Assembly: GCF_002198675.1 (NCBI RefSeq)
Contig: NZ_MWLL01000118.1
Coordinates: 1 to 32,495 of the forward strand
Direction: 5' to 3'
DNA from: Kineosporia sp. R_H_3
GTDB taxonomy: Bacteria; Actinomycetota; Actinomycetes; Actinomycetales; Kineosporiaceae
DNA: 32,495 bases
In this document: positions 8,401 to 14,687 of the stretch, piece after piece
Position numbering within the stretch: the stretch's first letter is position 1
Layout: each line of letters starts with the position of its first letter
Position numbers and translations under genes: made by a program
The notes under the pieces: generated by a model
Told to the model about the DNA's origin: nothing
What the model saw: the letters and a program-made list of their open reading frames with translations, nothing else
Databases searched by the model: none

Positions 8401-8674
8401 CGCGGGCGATGTCGACGCCGCGGTCCGTGACCTCGTGCGGCTGCTCGCCGCCGACCCGTACGACGAGTCCGCGCACCACGGTCTTGTCCGGACCCTCGTC
8501 TCCGCAGGCCGGCACGGGGAGGCCCGGCGGGCGTTCGACCGCTGGACGCACGCCATGGAGCACATCGACGCACCGACGCCCCCGTCCGACGTGCTGGCCG
8601 CCCGGCCGCGCGGTCCGCGGCCGGCCGCGGTCCGGCTCCCGGAGGATCCCGGCCGGTCACGCTCGGTGTTGTGA
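5444..8674 (+). CDS. Large ATPase/TPR-like transcriptional regulator with C-terminal BTAD domain
   Basis: The 1076-residue protein begins with a MalT-type (STAND) nucleotide-binding segment. Its Walker A-like APGYGRTT (21-28) has Arg26 where the invariant Lys is expected, and the Walker B-like LLVDDVD is at 66-72. The middle (about 350-780) is a helical Ala/Leu-rich array resembling TPR repeats (AQANLAEALRRVGRFDEAVFHAERAL). From about residue 810 comes a winged-helix DNA-binding domain (VQVLGGFEVRAAGRAVPL, then SRQARTLVKVLVARRGRPVPRGEICELLWPD). The bacterial transcriptional activation domain of SARP-type regulators follows to about 1050. ATG 5444 has GAGGAG upstream. It probably senses a ligand through the TPR-like region. 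The next gene downstream encodes a secreted RTX protein, a possible target. A GACGACGGC run at about 6748-6770 encodes Gly-Asp-Asp repeats. Confidence 0.88.
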   Translation: MAAGARSTSGGARGVVVLVAAPGYGRTTALERFAEEPAGPGSAGPLLVGARALLAAGAVDADVGRLLVDDVDGLDDADRIALAGLLADLPPGVRVVLATTRPLDVAVRTALRRPVLVRCAADLALTVEGTARVLREEHGVTDLDVADAVHAATAGWPVLVHLAADVAATPGADAGHVRARLAAADSPCRHWLADRVLTGLDATALDVLDRAVRVGPVAPALLREAVGEDAADAVRRLTVTGLLRPTDLPLPGPARAQDDTDVVPVAVVPALAAAVRAERPAPPGGEVVAAARSAADWFAARGRPLLAARLLRVADEPVAAARLVVDHGDAILAGGGAAAVVEIAGDLLDAADPEGTDASGPDARRLRLVVGDARRMAGDARGALRTLLPLAEAADEVGHWPPDLAWRVAMVHYMTGSPQAAVEVCRQVPGSIRHGDDGDDGDDVEAVLLAAAEMAALFALGDAEGIGRLVAGAVSRAERSGQPRALAAAHLVAAGAAEGDAREEHLRLAGEAAAAAGDVVTLARVLVNQTFTLLSRARFAEAGEVGSAALRAAEAGAPPGLLIAAQANLAEALRRVGRFDEAVFHAERALLTCRRAGVARASSAILVLGWVARVLGRREHARMAFEEAVDLARERAQTRELTSALSSLAWLLLDAGADGRPVDAEAAGALVDEADRVAPADLRAEVEVVRGWLALARGDLDAGAGAAASALALARERRSLVDLAHALELLAAASRDTAAARAALGEAHALWTKAGATPAADRVLVLLGRLPAATSRDRAAARDAATRLAVLGIGIADTGPLPGEDLTAPLQVQVLGGFEVRAAGRAVPLAAWRSRQARTLVKVLVARRGRPVPRGEICELLWPDDDPQRTAHRLSVLLSVVRGVLDPAKAWPPDRYVRADTLGLSLDLSNVVVDAEELLRDAAHAEDVLAEGDEERALDLLAEVDALYRGDAFDDEPYEAWADGLREEVRAAWLRSLRRHARLCRGAGDVDAAVRDLVRLLAADPYDESAHHGLVRTLVSAGRHGEARRAFDRWTHAMEHIDAPTPPSDVLAARPRGPRPAAVRLPEDPGRSRSVL

Positions 8675-8755
8675 TGCGGTGCTGACGGCCCCGAGGAGGC
8701 TCCTCGCCAGGTGCGGCGCCGCCAGGGACGCCGCGCAACAGCCCGGAGGACCGTC

Positions 8756-9349
8756 ATGACCACGACCCGCCGACGGCCGCCCGCCGTCACCCTCGTCGCG
8801 GTGGCGGCGCTGTGCGCCGCCGCCGTCCTGACCCCGGGAGCCGCCGCGGCCGCCCCCGCGGTCGCCTGCCCCGCCCTGCCCAAGGCCATCGTCGGCACGT
8901 CCGGTCCCGACACCCTTGTCGGGACCGAGGGCCCGGACGTCATCTGCGGGCTCGGCGGGGACGACACGATCCGGGGCCTCGGCGGTGACGACGTCATCTA
9001 CGGGGACGAGGGCAAGGACACCATCCACGGCAACGAGGGCGACGACACCGTCTACGGCGGCCCCGCCGGCGACGTGATCTTCGGCGACCGGGGCTCGGAC
9101 ACCCTCGACGGCCAGGACGGGCTCGACGAGATCGCCGGCGGGGACGATGCCGATCTCATGTTCGGCGGCGACGGCGACGACCTCGGGTTCTCCGGCCCCT
9201 GGCTCGAGGGCTGGCAGTGGGACTACTTCTACGGCGGGGACGGCGTCGACGAGTTCGTCTACGAGAACAACTCCACCGGCGAGGCCGAGAACCCCCATCC
9301 GCCGGCGGACTGGTCGACGGCCAAGCACTGCTGCGGGACCTGGTACTGA
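8756..9349 (+). CDS. Secreted RTX (calcium-binding nonapeptide repeat) protein
   Basis: The product is 197 residues. A Sec signal peptide covers about 1-33 (TTTRRRPPAV, then LVAVAALCAAAVL, cleavage near AAAAAPA). About ten glycine-aspartate nonapeptides follow (GGDDTIRGL, GGDDVIYGD, NEGDDTVYGG, GGDGDD), the GGxGxDxUx motif that folds into a calcium-loaded parallel beta roll. The last 50 residues are aromatic and include a CC pair (KHCCGTWY at the C terminus). It has no catalytic domain and lacks the type I secretion signal of Gram-negative RTX toxins, so it is better seen as a small exported calcium-binding or surface protein. ATG 8756 is chosen because GGAGG lies upstream and the signal peptide starts there. 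It follows the BTAD regulator by 81 bp; co-regulation is plausible. Confidence 0.85.
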   Translation: MTTTRRRPPAVTLVAVAALCAAAVLTPGAAAAAPAVACPALPKAIVGTSGPDTLVGTEGPDVICGLGGDDTIRGLGGDDVIYGDEGKDTIHGNEGDDTVYGGPAGDVIFGDRGSDTLDGQDGLDEIAGGDDADLMFGGDGDDLGFSGPWLEGWQWDYFYGGDGVDEFVYENNSTGEAENPHPPADWSTAKHCCGTWY

Positions 9350-9367
9350 CGGGGCCCGCGTCCGGCA

Positions 9368-9407
9368 GGGTCCGGTCCGGTCCGAGGCCCCGGACCGGAC
9401 CGGGCCC
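9368..9407 (+). terminator. Strong hairpin terminator after the RTX gene
   Basis: Arms 9368-9384 and 9391-9407 pair over 17 positions with a single G-T mismatch and a 6-nt loop (AGGCCC). Each arm is built of CCGGT/ACCGG repeats. It lies 18 nt past the RTX stop codon. The next promoter (TAGGGT, 9411-9416) begins just after it, so it cleanly separates the units. Confidence 0.75.
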
Positions 9408-9410
9408 GCG

Positions 9411-9422
9411 TAGGGTCGGCGT
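9411..9422 (+). promoter_or_regulatory. Leaderless promoter for the gene at 9423
   Basis: TAGGGT at 9411-9416 is followed by six bases and GTG 9423. No ribosome-binding site is present. A -10 this close to the start codon predicts a transcript beginning at or next to the GTG. Confidence 0.5.
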
Positions 9423-9731
9423 GTGCCCGTCCGCGTCGTCACCACCGTGGCCCTGCTCGCGGTCGCGGTGGCCGTCGTCCTCGTGAGCCTCGTGCAGGTC
9501 CGCCGCGGCCGGATGCTCTTCTCCACCGAGCCGGGGCTCGTGCGGGACGTCCGGGACGTCCGGCGGCGCTCGACGGCCGCGCTCGTCGAGGCGTCCGGGA
9601 TCGCCGTCCTCGCCGTGGGGCTGCTCGTCCGGGAGCGGCCGCTCGTGTGGCTCGGGGCCCTCGTCACCGCGGCCGGCGCCGTCCTCATGTCGATCGCGCG
9701 CCGCGGCCTCGCCCGCCGTCCGCGGCGCTGA
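9423..9731 (+). CDS. Small three-helix membrane protein, unknown
   Basis: The 102-residue protein has an N-terminal helix (about 4-22) and a basic loop (QVRRGRMLFSTEPGLVRDVRDVRRRST). Two more helices follow (about 53-68 and 73-91), and it ends in an Arg-rich cytoplasmic tail. I do not recognise a family. The charge distribution suggests an integral membrane protein with a cytosolic loop. The GTG start follows a -10 hexamer directly and no ribosome-binding site is visible. It lies between a strong terminator and the cupin gene's own promoter, so it is probably monocistronic. Confidence 0.65.
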   Translation: MPVRVVTTVALLAVAVAVVLVSLVQVRRGRMLFSTEPGLVRDVRDVRRRSTAALVEASGIAVLAVGLLVRERPLVWLGALVTAAGAVLMSIARRGLARRPRR

Positions 9732-9785
9732 ACGACGGCCGGCACGGCCCTGACCCGCGCGGTGGCGCCGTGTGATGCTGGGGCC

Positions 9786-10157
9786 ATGGCAGCCTCCGGC
9801 ATCGACCTCGCGGCCGTCCTCGCCTCCTTCGACGAGACGTGGTCGCCGCGCACCGTGAGCACCGTCAACGACTACGACGTGCGCGTGGTCCACACCCGCG
9901 GCGAGTTCACCCGGCACAGCCACCCGGAGACCGACGAGCTGTTCCTCGTGCTGTCCGGCAGCCTGACGATCCGGTTGGACGACGGGGACGTCACCCTCGG
10001 CCCCGGGCAGCTGTACGTCGTCCCCCGGGGCGTGCACCACCAGCCGTACGCACCGGACGGCGCGGACATCCTCCTGCTGGAGCCGCGCGAGACGGTGAAC
10101 ACCGGCGACAACCCCGGCGCGCTCACCGCACCGCGGCGCGAGGCCCGACCCGCGTGA
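9786..10157 (+). CDS. Cupin domain-containing protein
   Basis: The 123-residue protein is a single cupin barrel. Motif 1 is GEFTRHSHPETDELFLVLSG, with candidate metal ligands His44, His46 and Glu51. Motif 2 is LGPGQLYVVPRGVHHQPYAPDG, with His84. This is the classical three-His/one-Glu set for a divalent metal. The N-terminal part (DYDVRVVHTRG) is typical of small cupins of unknown substrate often annotated as mannose-6-phosphate isomerase-like. ATG 9786 is preferred over GTG 9762 because GATGCT (9774-9779) lies six bases before it, a leaderless arrangement. It overlaps the following methyltransferase gene by 4 bp (GTGA), so the two are translationally coupled. Confidence 0.85.
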   Translation: MAASGIDLAAVLASFDETWSPRTVSTVNDYDVRVVHTRGEFTRHSHPETDELFLVLSGSLTIRLDDGDVTLGPGQLYVVPRGVHHQPYAPDGADILLLEPRETVNTGDNPGALTAPRREARPA

Positions 10158-10948
10158 CCGAGGTCGGAGCAGACGTCGCGGGCGACGTCGTCCGCCGGCT
10201 GCGCGCCGCGGGCTGCGTCTTCGCCGAGGAGGAGGCCGACCTCCTGCTAGGCCAGGCCTCGGGGGCGGTGCTCGACGCGCTCGTGGCCCGCCGCAGCGCG
10301 GGGGAACCGCTCGAGCACGTGCTCGGCTGGGCGCTGTTCTGCGGCCTGCGGGTGGGTGTCGCGCCGGGTGTCTTCGTGCCGCGGGTGCGCTCGGAGCTCC
10401 TTGCGGCAGAGGCGGTCTCGCGCGCCGCGGCGGGTGACGTCGTCGTCGACCTGTGCTGCGGCAGCGGTGCGCTCGGGCTGGTCGTCGCGACCCGGGTCCC
10501 CGGCGTCGAGCTGCACGCGGCGGACGTCGACCCGGCGGCGACGGCGTGCGCGCGGGCGAACCTCGCGACCCTCGTGCCGGCGGCCCACGTGCACGAGGGC
10601 GACCTCGACGCCGCGCTGCCGCCAGGGCTGCGCGGGCGGGTCGCCGTCCTCGTCGCGAACGTTCCCTACGTGCCGACGGCCGCCGTCGCGACGATGCCCG
10701 TCGAGGCGCGGGTGCACGAGAACCGGGTCGCGCTCGACGGCGGTCCCGACGGTCTCGACGTGCAGCGCCGGGTCGCCGCGCTCGCGCCGTCCTGGCTCGC
10801 GCCGGGCGGCGCCGTCCTCGTCGAGACGACGCGGGCGCAGGCCCCGGTGGCGGTCGAGGCGTTCGCGCGGCACGGGTTGCGGCCGGCCGTCGTCCACGAC
10901 GAGGACCTCGAGGCGACCGTCGTCGTGGCGACCGCGCCGGGGCCGTGA
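10154..10948 (+). CDS. PrmC/HemK-related protein-glutamine methyltransferase
   Basis: The 264-residue protein has the HemK/PrmC layout. A small N-terminal helical domain (about 1-70) contains the RRSAGEPLEHVLGWALFCGLRVGVAPGVFVPR signature (family consensus PlqyilG...F.g....v.pgvliPR). Then comes a class I SAM fold with motif I VVDLCCGSGALG (about 97-107) and the active-site tetrapeptide NVPYVP (about 169-174) instead of the canonical NPPY. NVPY is typical of an actinobacterial PrmC-related subgroup of unknown substrate, distinct from the release-factor methyltransferase itself. GTG 10154 overlaps the cupin stop codon (GTGA), so translation is coupled. The co-translated cupin may modify or shield a related substrate, but that is speculation. 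Confidence 0.82.
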   Translation: MTEVGADVAGDVVRRLRAAGCVFAEEEADLLLGQASGAVLDALVARRSAGEPLEHVLGWALFCGLRVGVAPGVFVPRVRSELLAAEAVSRAAAGDVVVDLCCGSGALGLVVATRVPGVELHAADVDPAATACARANLATLVPAAHVHEGDLDAALPPGLRGRVAVLVANVPYVPTAAVATMPVEARVHENRVALDGGPDGLDVQRRVAALAPSWLAPGGAVLVETTRAQAPVAVEAFARHGLRPAVVHDEDLEATVVVATAPGP

Positions 10949-11004
10949 CCTTAGTGAACCCCGCCGGATCACCCGGATGCCCGGTGCGTGCGGATCTTCG
11001 GCGC

Positions 11005-11010
11005 TAGGGT
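11005..11010 (+). promoter_or_regulatory. -10 element of the amidase operon
   Basis: TAGGGT follows GGCGC, with a predicted start near 11017 and a leader of about 45 nt before GTG 11063. If this promoter is used, the upstream in-frame GTG at 10988 cannot be the start. That supports the shorter protein. Confidence 0.4.
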
Positions 11011-11062
11011 CGTCGACTGTCCGTCCGGCCCCGGTGCCGGAGTCCCGAGCGACGAGACGGCC

Positions 11063-12082
11063 GTGTACCTCACCAGGCTTGCCGACATCTGCCGCGCCGC
11101 GGGCCTCGACGTCGTCGAGGTGCGGGGCTGGAAGCGCCGTGGCCACGGCCCGATGACCGCCGTGAAGACGATCGTCTGCCACCACACGGCCGGGCCGAAG
11201 AAGGGCAACATGCCCTCCCTCAACGTCATCACGAACGGCCGGCCCGGGTTGTCCGGGCCGCTGAGCCAGCTCGGGCTCGGGCGGGACGGCACCGTGTACG
11301 TCATCGCCGCGGGGCTCGCCTACCACGCGGGGCAGGTCCGCAGCTCGTCGTACGCCAACGCCTACGCGATCGGTATCGAGGCCGAGGCGACGGGCGTGGA
11401 CCCGTGGCCCGCCGTCCAGATGGACGCCTACGGCGAGCTCTGCGCCGCTCTCGTGCGCGCCTACGACCTCACGGTGTCCCGGGTGCTCGGGCACAAGGAG
11501 GTCTGCTACCCGGTCGGCCGCAAGAGCGACCCGAACTTCTCCATGCCGGACTTCCGCGCCCGGGTCACGAAGGTGCTCAAGGCGCCCGCGACGGTCCCGG
11601 TCGGGACGCCGGCCCAGATCTTCTCCGCGGTCTGGGCCCGGGACGCCGTCAAGGGCTCGTGGATGACGCCCGACAACCCGACGTGGGCGGCGCAGAGCGT
11701 CGTCGTCACCACGTTCAAGGACCAGGTGAAGGCCGCGGACGCCGCGAAGGCCGCCGCGCGCGCGTTGCCCGCCGCCGCGGCGGACGCCAGGGCGACCACT
11801 GCGGCCGCGACGACGCTGCGCGGTACGGCGGCGGCCCTCGGTGCGACGGCGACGCCCGTCGCGGCCGACGCCGCGCAGACCCGGGCGGCGGCCGACCGCA
11901 GCGAGGCGACGCTCGCAGCCCTTCAGGCCTCGGTCCGTACGTCGATGGCCGAGGCGGTCAAGGCCGCCGTCGAGACCTCGCGGGTCCGGGTCCGCGTCAC
12001 CGTCCGCTCCCGCTCGGCGGCCGCCGTCCCGCCTGCCACGAACCCGTCGTCCGCGACGGGCTCCGCCCCGCACCCCCGCTGA
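11063..12082 (+). CDS. N-acetylmuramoyl-L-alanine amidase, endolysin-like, with duplicated C-terminal module
   Basis: The 339-residue protein starts with an Amidase_2/PGRP-type zinc amidase domain (about 1-170). It has KTIVCHHTAGP (His40-His41), LAYHAGQ (His88), IGIEAEATG (Glu106) and LGHKEVCYPVGRKSDPNFSMPDFR (His144, Asp156). The H..GRK.DP..M..FR pattern is typical of actinophage endolysins. There is no signal peptide, again as in endolysins. Residues about 184-339 form a separate module: an AVWARDAVKGSWMTPDNP head, a long Ala-rich coiled coil and a beta-prone VRVRVTVRS tail. The next gene is a stand-alone copy of this whole module. GTG 11063 is preferred to 10988 because a -10 element lies between them. 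It probably cleaves peptidoglycan stem peptides; release could need a holin-like or lytic route. Confidence 0.82.
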   Translation: MYLTRLADICRAAGLDVVEVRGWKRRGHGPMTAVKTIVCHHTAGPKKGNMPSLNVITNGRPGLSGPLSQLGLGRDGTVYVIAAGLAYHAGQVRSSSYANAYAIGIEAEATGVDPWPAVQMDAYGELCAALVRAYDLTVSRVLGHKEVCYPVGRKSDPNFSMPDFRARVTKVLKAPATVPVGTPAQIFSAVWARDAVKGSWMTPDNPTWAAQSVVVTTFKDQVKAADAAKAAARALPAAAADARATTAAATTLRGTAAALGATATPVAADAAQTRAAADRSEATLAALQASVRTSMAEAVKAAVETSRVRVRVTVRSRSAAAVPPATNPSSATGSAPHPR

Positions 12083-12094
12083 CCCGCTCTCTCC

Positions 12095-12126
12095 GACCCG
12101 AACGCGACCCGAACCCCGACCCGAAC
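12095..12126 (+). repeat. Three direct repeats GACCCGAAC
   Basis: Exact 9-bp copies lie at 12095-12103, 12106-12114 and 12118-12126, with 11- and 12-bp periods, close to one helical turn. They fill the spacer between the amidase and its companion gene, ending just before the ribosome-binding site (GGAGG, 12129-12133). They may be a same-face protein-binding array or replication-slippage debris. Confidence 0.6.
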
Positions 12127-12139
12127 CTGGAGGACACCG

Positions 12140-12595
12140 GTGGCCACCGCCGACGAGATCTGGAAGGCCGTCTGGACCACGGACAAGATCAAGGGTTCGT
12201 GGATGACGCCCGACAACCCGTTCTGGACGGCGCAGTCCGTCATCACGGGGATCTACGAGAACACCCAGAAGGCGGTCGACGCGGCGAACGCCGCGAAGAC
12301 GAGCAGCGCGAGCGCCAAGACGGACTCGGCCGCCGCGAAGGCCGGTGTCGCCCAGCTCCAGACGGCCGTCACGGCGCTGTCCGCGACGCTCACGAAGACC
12401 GCCGCCGACACCGCCGCCACCCGCGCCGCGCTCGACCGTGTCGAGGCGGCGCTCGCGACGCTGCAGACCTCGATCACGACGATGGTCGCCGACGCCGTGA
12501 GGTCCGCGCTCGCGGCGTCGACGGTCGAGGTCGACGTCACGGTCTCGGGCAACGTCCCCGGGACGACGCCGGGCGCGGTCACGCTGCCGCAGTAG
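12140..12595 (+). CDS. Stand-alone copy of the amidase C-terminal module
   Basis: The 151-residue protein aligns end to end with residues 184-339 of the preceding amidase. The head IWKAVWTTDKIKGSWMTPDNP matches IFSAVWARDAVKGSWMTPDNP and is followed by W-AQSV. The middle is an Ala/Thr/Lys coiled coil with DTAATRAALDRVEAALATLQ (amidase: DAAQTRAAADRSEATLAALQ). The end, VEVDVTVSG, matches VRVRVTVRS. It has no signal peptide or membrane helix and no catalytic residues. GTG 12140 has GGAGG six bases upstream. It may form mixed coiled-coil oligomers with the amidase, or be a structural (tail- or baseplate-like) relic of a prophage module. I know no named family. Confidence 0.75.
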   Translation: MATADEIWKAVWTTDKIKGSWMTPDNPFWTAQSVITGIYENTQKAVDAANAAKTSSASAKTDSAAAKAGVAQLQTAVTALSATLTKTAADTAATRAALDRVEAALATLQTSITTMVADAVRSALAASTVEVDVTVSGNVPGTTPGAVTLPQ

Positions 12596-12638
12596 TCACG
12601 CCGGCGTCGGAGGCGCGGGTGGCGGATCGGGTGCTCCG

Positions 12639-13226
12639 GTGACCGGCAGCCTGGTGGCGGCGCAGATCCTCGACGCGGTCGAACGGGCGGGTCTGCTGCT
12701 CGTGCACGACGCTGCCCTGCCGTGCGTCACGGAGGTCGTGACGGGCGGCCCCGTCGCGGGGTCGTGGTGGTCGCACCCGCTGGCGAACGCGATCTACAAC
12801 GCGCTCGGTGAGCTCGAGGACGACGTCGCGACGGTCCGGCTGCTGCGCGCCAAGCAGACGCTCGTGGCGAGGCGGCTCTGGCCCGCCGTGGCCGCCGTCG
12901 GTGCGGCGCGGGAGCCCTGGCAGCTGCGGCGGCTCCCGGCCGCCGCGGCCGGCCTGCTCGCCGAGGTCGACGCCACCGACGCGTACGTCGTGCCCGCGGC
13001 GGACCGGTCCGCCGCCGACGCCCTGGAGCGGCGGCTCCTCGTGACCTCGATGCAGGTGCACACGCCGTCCGGCCACCACGTCAAGGCCTACCGGTCGTGG
13101 CAGCGCTGGGCCGCCGACCGGACCGTCGCTGCGGCGGGCGACGTCGTCGCGGCGCGCCACGCGCTCGAGCAGGCCGCACGCTCGACGTCGACGGACGTCG
13201 GGCGGCTGGTGCCCTGGCCGGTCTGA
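12639..13226 (+). CDS. Conserved unknown with LWP/SWWSHP motifs, third gene of amidase operon
   Basis: The 195-residue protein is soluble and mostly helical. Recognisable motifs are SWWSHPLANAIYNALGEL (about 47-64), VRLLRAKQTLVARRLWPAVAAVG (about 71-93) and an Arg/Trp-rich segment MQVHTPSGHHVKAYRSWQRWA. I recall the pattern SWW-HP-IY-L....K.TLV.RRLWP.L from conserved hypothetical proteins but can attach no function. The basic/aromatic composition would suit nucleic-acid binding. GTG 12639 has no convincing ribosome-binding site. It lies 43 bp after the module gene and probably shares its transcript, which would end at the hairpin 13223-13242. Confidence 0.65.
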   Translation: MTGSLVAAQILDAVERAGLLLVHDAALPCVTEVVTGGPVAGSWWSHPLANAIYNALGELEDDVATVRLLRAKQTLVARRLWPAVAAVGAAREPWQLRRLPAAAAGLLAEVDATDAYVVPAADRSAADALERRLLVTSMQVHTPSGHHVKAYRSWQRWAADRTVAAAGDVVAARHALEQAARSTSTDVGRLVPWPV

Positions 13227-13242
13227 GGGCTGCTGCCCTCAG
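13223..13242. terminator. Bidirectional terminator containing both stop codons
   Basis: CTGAGGGC (13223-13230), tetraloop TGCT, GCCCTCAG (13235-13242). The left arm contains the stop codon of the plus-strand gene (13224-13226) and the right arm that of the minus-strand gene (13239-13241). A compact perfect stem at a convergent junction suggests termination on both strands. Confidence 0.65.
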
Positions 13243-14009
13243 CGCGACTGGTCGGTCCAGCGCTCGCCGTCCCACCAGCGCAGCCCGCCGGCCCGGCCGG
13301 GGTCGGGGTACCAGCCGGGGACCGGGGCGCCCGCCGCCGCGGGCCGGGCCGGCGGCTCGACGTGCGGCGCGACCGGCTGGGGGAACGTCTGGGGGACCTG
13401 CGGTGCGACCGGCACGGCCCGCGGCCTGCGCACGAGGGCGACGAGCAGCAGGACGAGCCCGACGACGAGCATGAGACCGCCGGCGACCCCGCCGAGGATC
13501 CACGGCAGCATGCCGCGCAGGCCGGACGAGATCGACCGGTTGACGAGCACCTGGGCGCCCGGCGTCCCGGTGAGGGCGATCGTGTACTCCCCGGCGGCCG
13601 GGATGGTGACGTACGCGAAGGCGGTGAACACGACCCCGTTGCGGGTGAACGTCTCCGTGCCGTTCCCGGTGGGCCGCACGGGGACCGTGGCGCCGCCCGG
13701 GCCGGTGACGGTCACGTCCGCCGGCGTCAGCGAGGTCGGTCGGTTCGTCGACGTCGACACCCCGCCGACGGATGTCTGCGTGCCGGTGCCCTCGAGGAGT
13801 GCGTACTCGGTGGCCTCGAGCAGCCGGGAGTCCTCCTCGGGCACCGTGAGCAGCGGCGCACTGGCCCCGCCGACGGCCACGGGGACGGCGTGCACCGCCA
13901 CCCGGATGCCGCACACGGCTCCGAGGAGCACGCCGAGGACGACGAGGACGATCGCCGGCCGCAGCAGCGGCGTGCGCCTGCGGGCGGCCTGCGGGGCGGG
14001 CGTGATCAC
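13239..14009 (-). CDS. DUF2510 membrane protein
   Basis: The 256-residue protein has an N-terminal membrane helix (about 16-36) and an extracytoplasmic beta-rich domain (about 40-165). That domain has repeated Thr/Val/Gly strands (TPADVTVTGPGGATVPVRPTGN). A second helix follows (about 168-192), then an Arg-rich stop-transfer, a Pro-rich cytosolic linker and a C-terminal DUF2510 motif, GWYPDPGRAGGLRWWDGERW. DUF2510 is a short tryptophan motif found at one end of many actinobacterial membrane proteins; its partner is unknown. The GTG start at 14009 follows TACCGT (14021-14016 on the minus strand) by six bases, a leaderless arrangement. It shares a terminator hairpin with the convergent amidase operon. 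Confidence 0.85.
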   Translation of the reverse strand: MITPAPQAARRRTPLLRPAIVLVVLGVLLGAVCGIRVAVHAVPVAVGGASAPLLTVPEEDSRLLEATEYALLEGTGTQTSVGGVSTSTNRPTSLTPADVTVTGPGGATVPVRPTGNGTETFTRNGVVFTAFAYVTIPAAGEYTIALTGTPGAQVLVNRSISSGLRGMLPWILGGVAGGLMLVVGLVLLLVALVRRPRAVPVAPQVPQTFPQPVAPHVEPPARPAAAGAPVPGWYPDPGRAGGLRWWDGERWTDQSR

Positions 14010-14021
14010 AGGACGACGGTA
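14010..14021 (-). promoter_or_regulatory. Leaderless promoter for the DUF2510 gene
   Basis: On the minus strand TACCGT (14021-14016) is followed by CGTCCT and GTG 14009, with no ribosome-binding site. The spacing matches that of other leaderless candidates in this window. Confidence 0.5.
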
Positions 14022-14058
14022 CGCCCGCCGGGCCCGGGCAGGGCGGCGTCCGCGCGGG

Positions 14059-14634
14059 TCAGGCCGTCTCGTCGAGCGCCGCGAGGAACGCGAGCACCCG
14101 CTCCAGCACGAGCGCCGCGGCGGCCGGGTCGTGGTCGGCGGTGCCCCGGTCGGTGAACAGGTGCGCGTCCCCCGGGTACTCGAAGACCTCGGCCGTCGGG
14201 ACCGTCGCCGCGACGCCGCGCGCGACGTCGACGTCCCCGAGGTCGTCGTCCGTCATGGTGTGCACCTGCACCCGCAGGCCCTGCGGCCATGGGGTCTCGA
14301 ACTCCTCCGGCGGGATGCAGCCGTGCAGCAGGACCGCGCCGCGGGCGCCGTCCATCGTCTGCGCGAGCAGCTGGGCGGGCAGCACCCCGAGCGACATCCC
14401 GGCGTGGACGACGGCGTGCGTGAGGTCCGCGACCGCCTCCCGGCCGCGGTCGAGCAGCACGTCGAACCCGACCTCCTCGGCGTGCTCGATGCCGTCGGCG
14501 AGGTCGTCGAAGGTCTTGCCGGCGAACAGGTCCGGCGTGTGGACGACGTGCCCCGCCGCCCGCAGGTCGTCCGCGAACGCGAGCACCCCGGGCGTGAGCC
14601 CGAGCGCATGGTGGAAGAGCACGACCTCGGCCAT
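14059..14634 (-). CDS. Dienelactone hydrolase family protein
   Basis: The 191-residue protein is a compact alpha/beta hydrolase of the dienelactone hydrolase type. The N-terminal strand is EVVLFHHALGLTPGVLAFADDLRAAGHVVHTPDLFAG (family consensus ...E.fGl....i...adrlA..Gy.v..PDLf.G). The nucleophile elbow is GMSLG with Ser81, where many DLHs have Cys. The catalytic His is in YPGDAHLFTD (about 158), and an Asp-rich TMTDDDLGD supplies the acid. It is probably a cytosolic esterase or thioesterase; the substrate is unknown. ATG 14634 follows TAGGCT plus seven bases on the minus strand and lacks a ribosome-binding site. It is divergent from the LD-carboxypeptidase gene, with only 53 bp between the starts. 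Confidence 0.86.
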   Translation of the reverse strand: MAEVVLFHHALGLTPGVLAFADDLRAAGHVVHTPDLFAGKTFDDLADGIEHAEEVGFDVLLDRGREAVADLTHAVVHAGMSLGVLPAQLLAQTMDGARGAVLLHGCIPPEEFETPWPQGLRVQVHTMTDDDLGDVDVARGVAATVPTAEVFEYPGDAHLFTDRGTADHDPAAAALVLERVLAFLAALDETA

Positions 14635-14687
14635 GCCGGTGAGCCTATGCCCGACCGGCCGGGCCCTCGCCCTGGGATGCTGGCCCG
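14635..14687. promoter_or_regulatory. Divergent pair of leaderless promoters
   Basis: The 53-bp spacer holds TAGGCT on the minus strand (14647-14642), seven bases before ATG 14634. On the plus strand GATGCT (14676-14681) lies six bases before GTG 14688. The same GATGCT hexamer precedes the cupin start at 9786. Neither gene has a ribosome-binding site. The -35 regions of the two promoters must overlap. Confidence 0.5.

Noticed and set aside
5393-8563. 1056-residue open frame antisense to the BTAD regulator
   Set aside because: Low-complexity Arg/Gly/Glu-rich translation; the plus strand encodes recognisable ATPase, winged-helix and BTAD domains.
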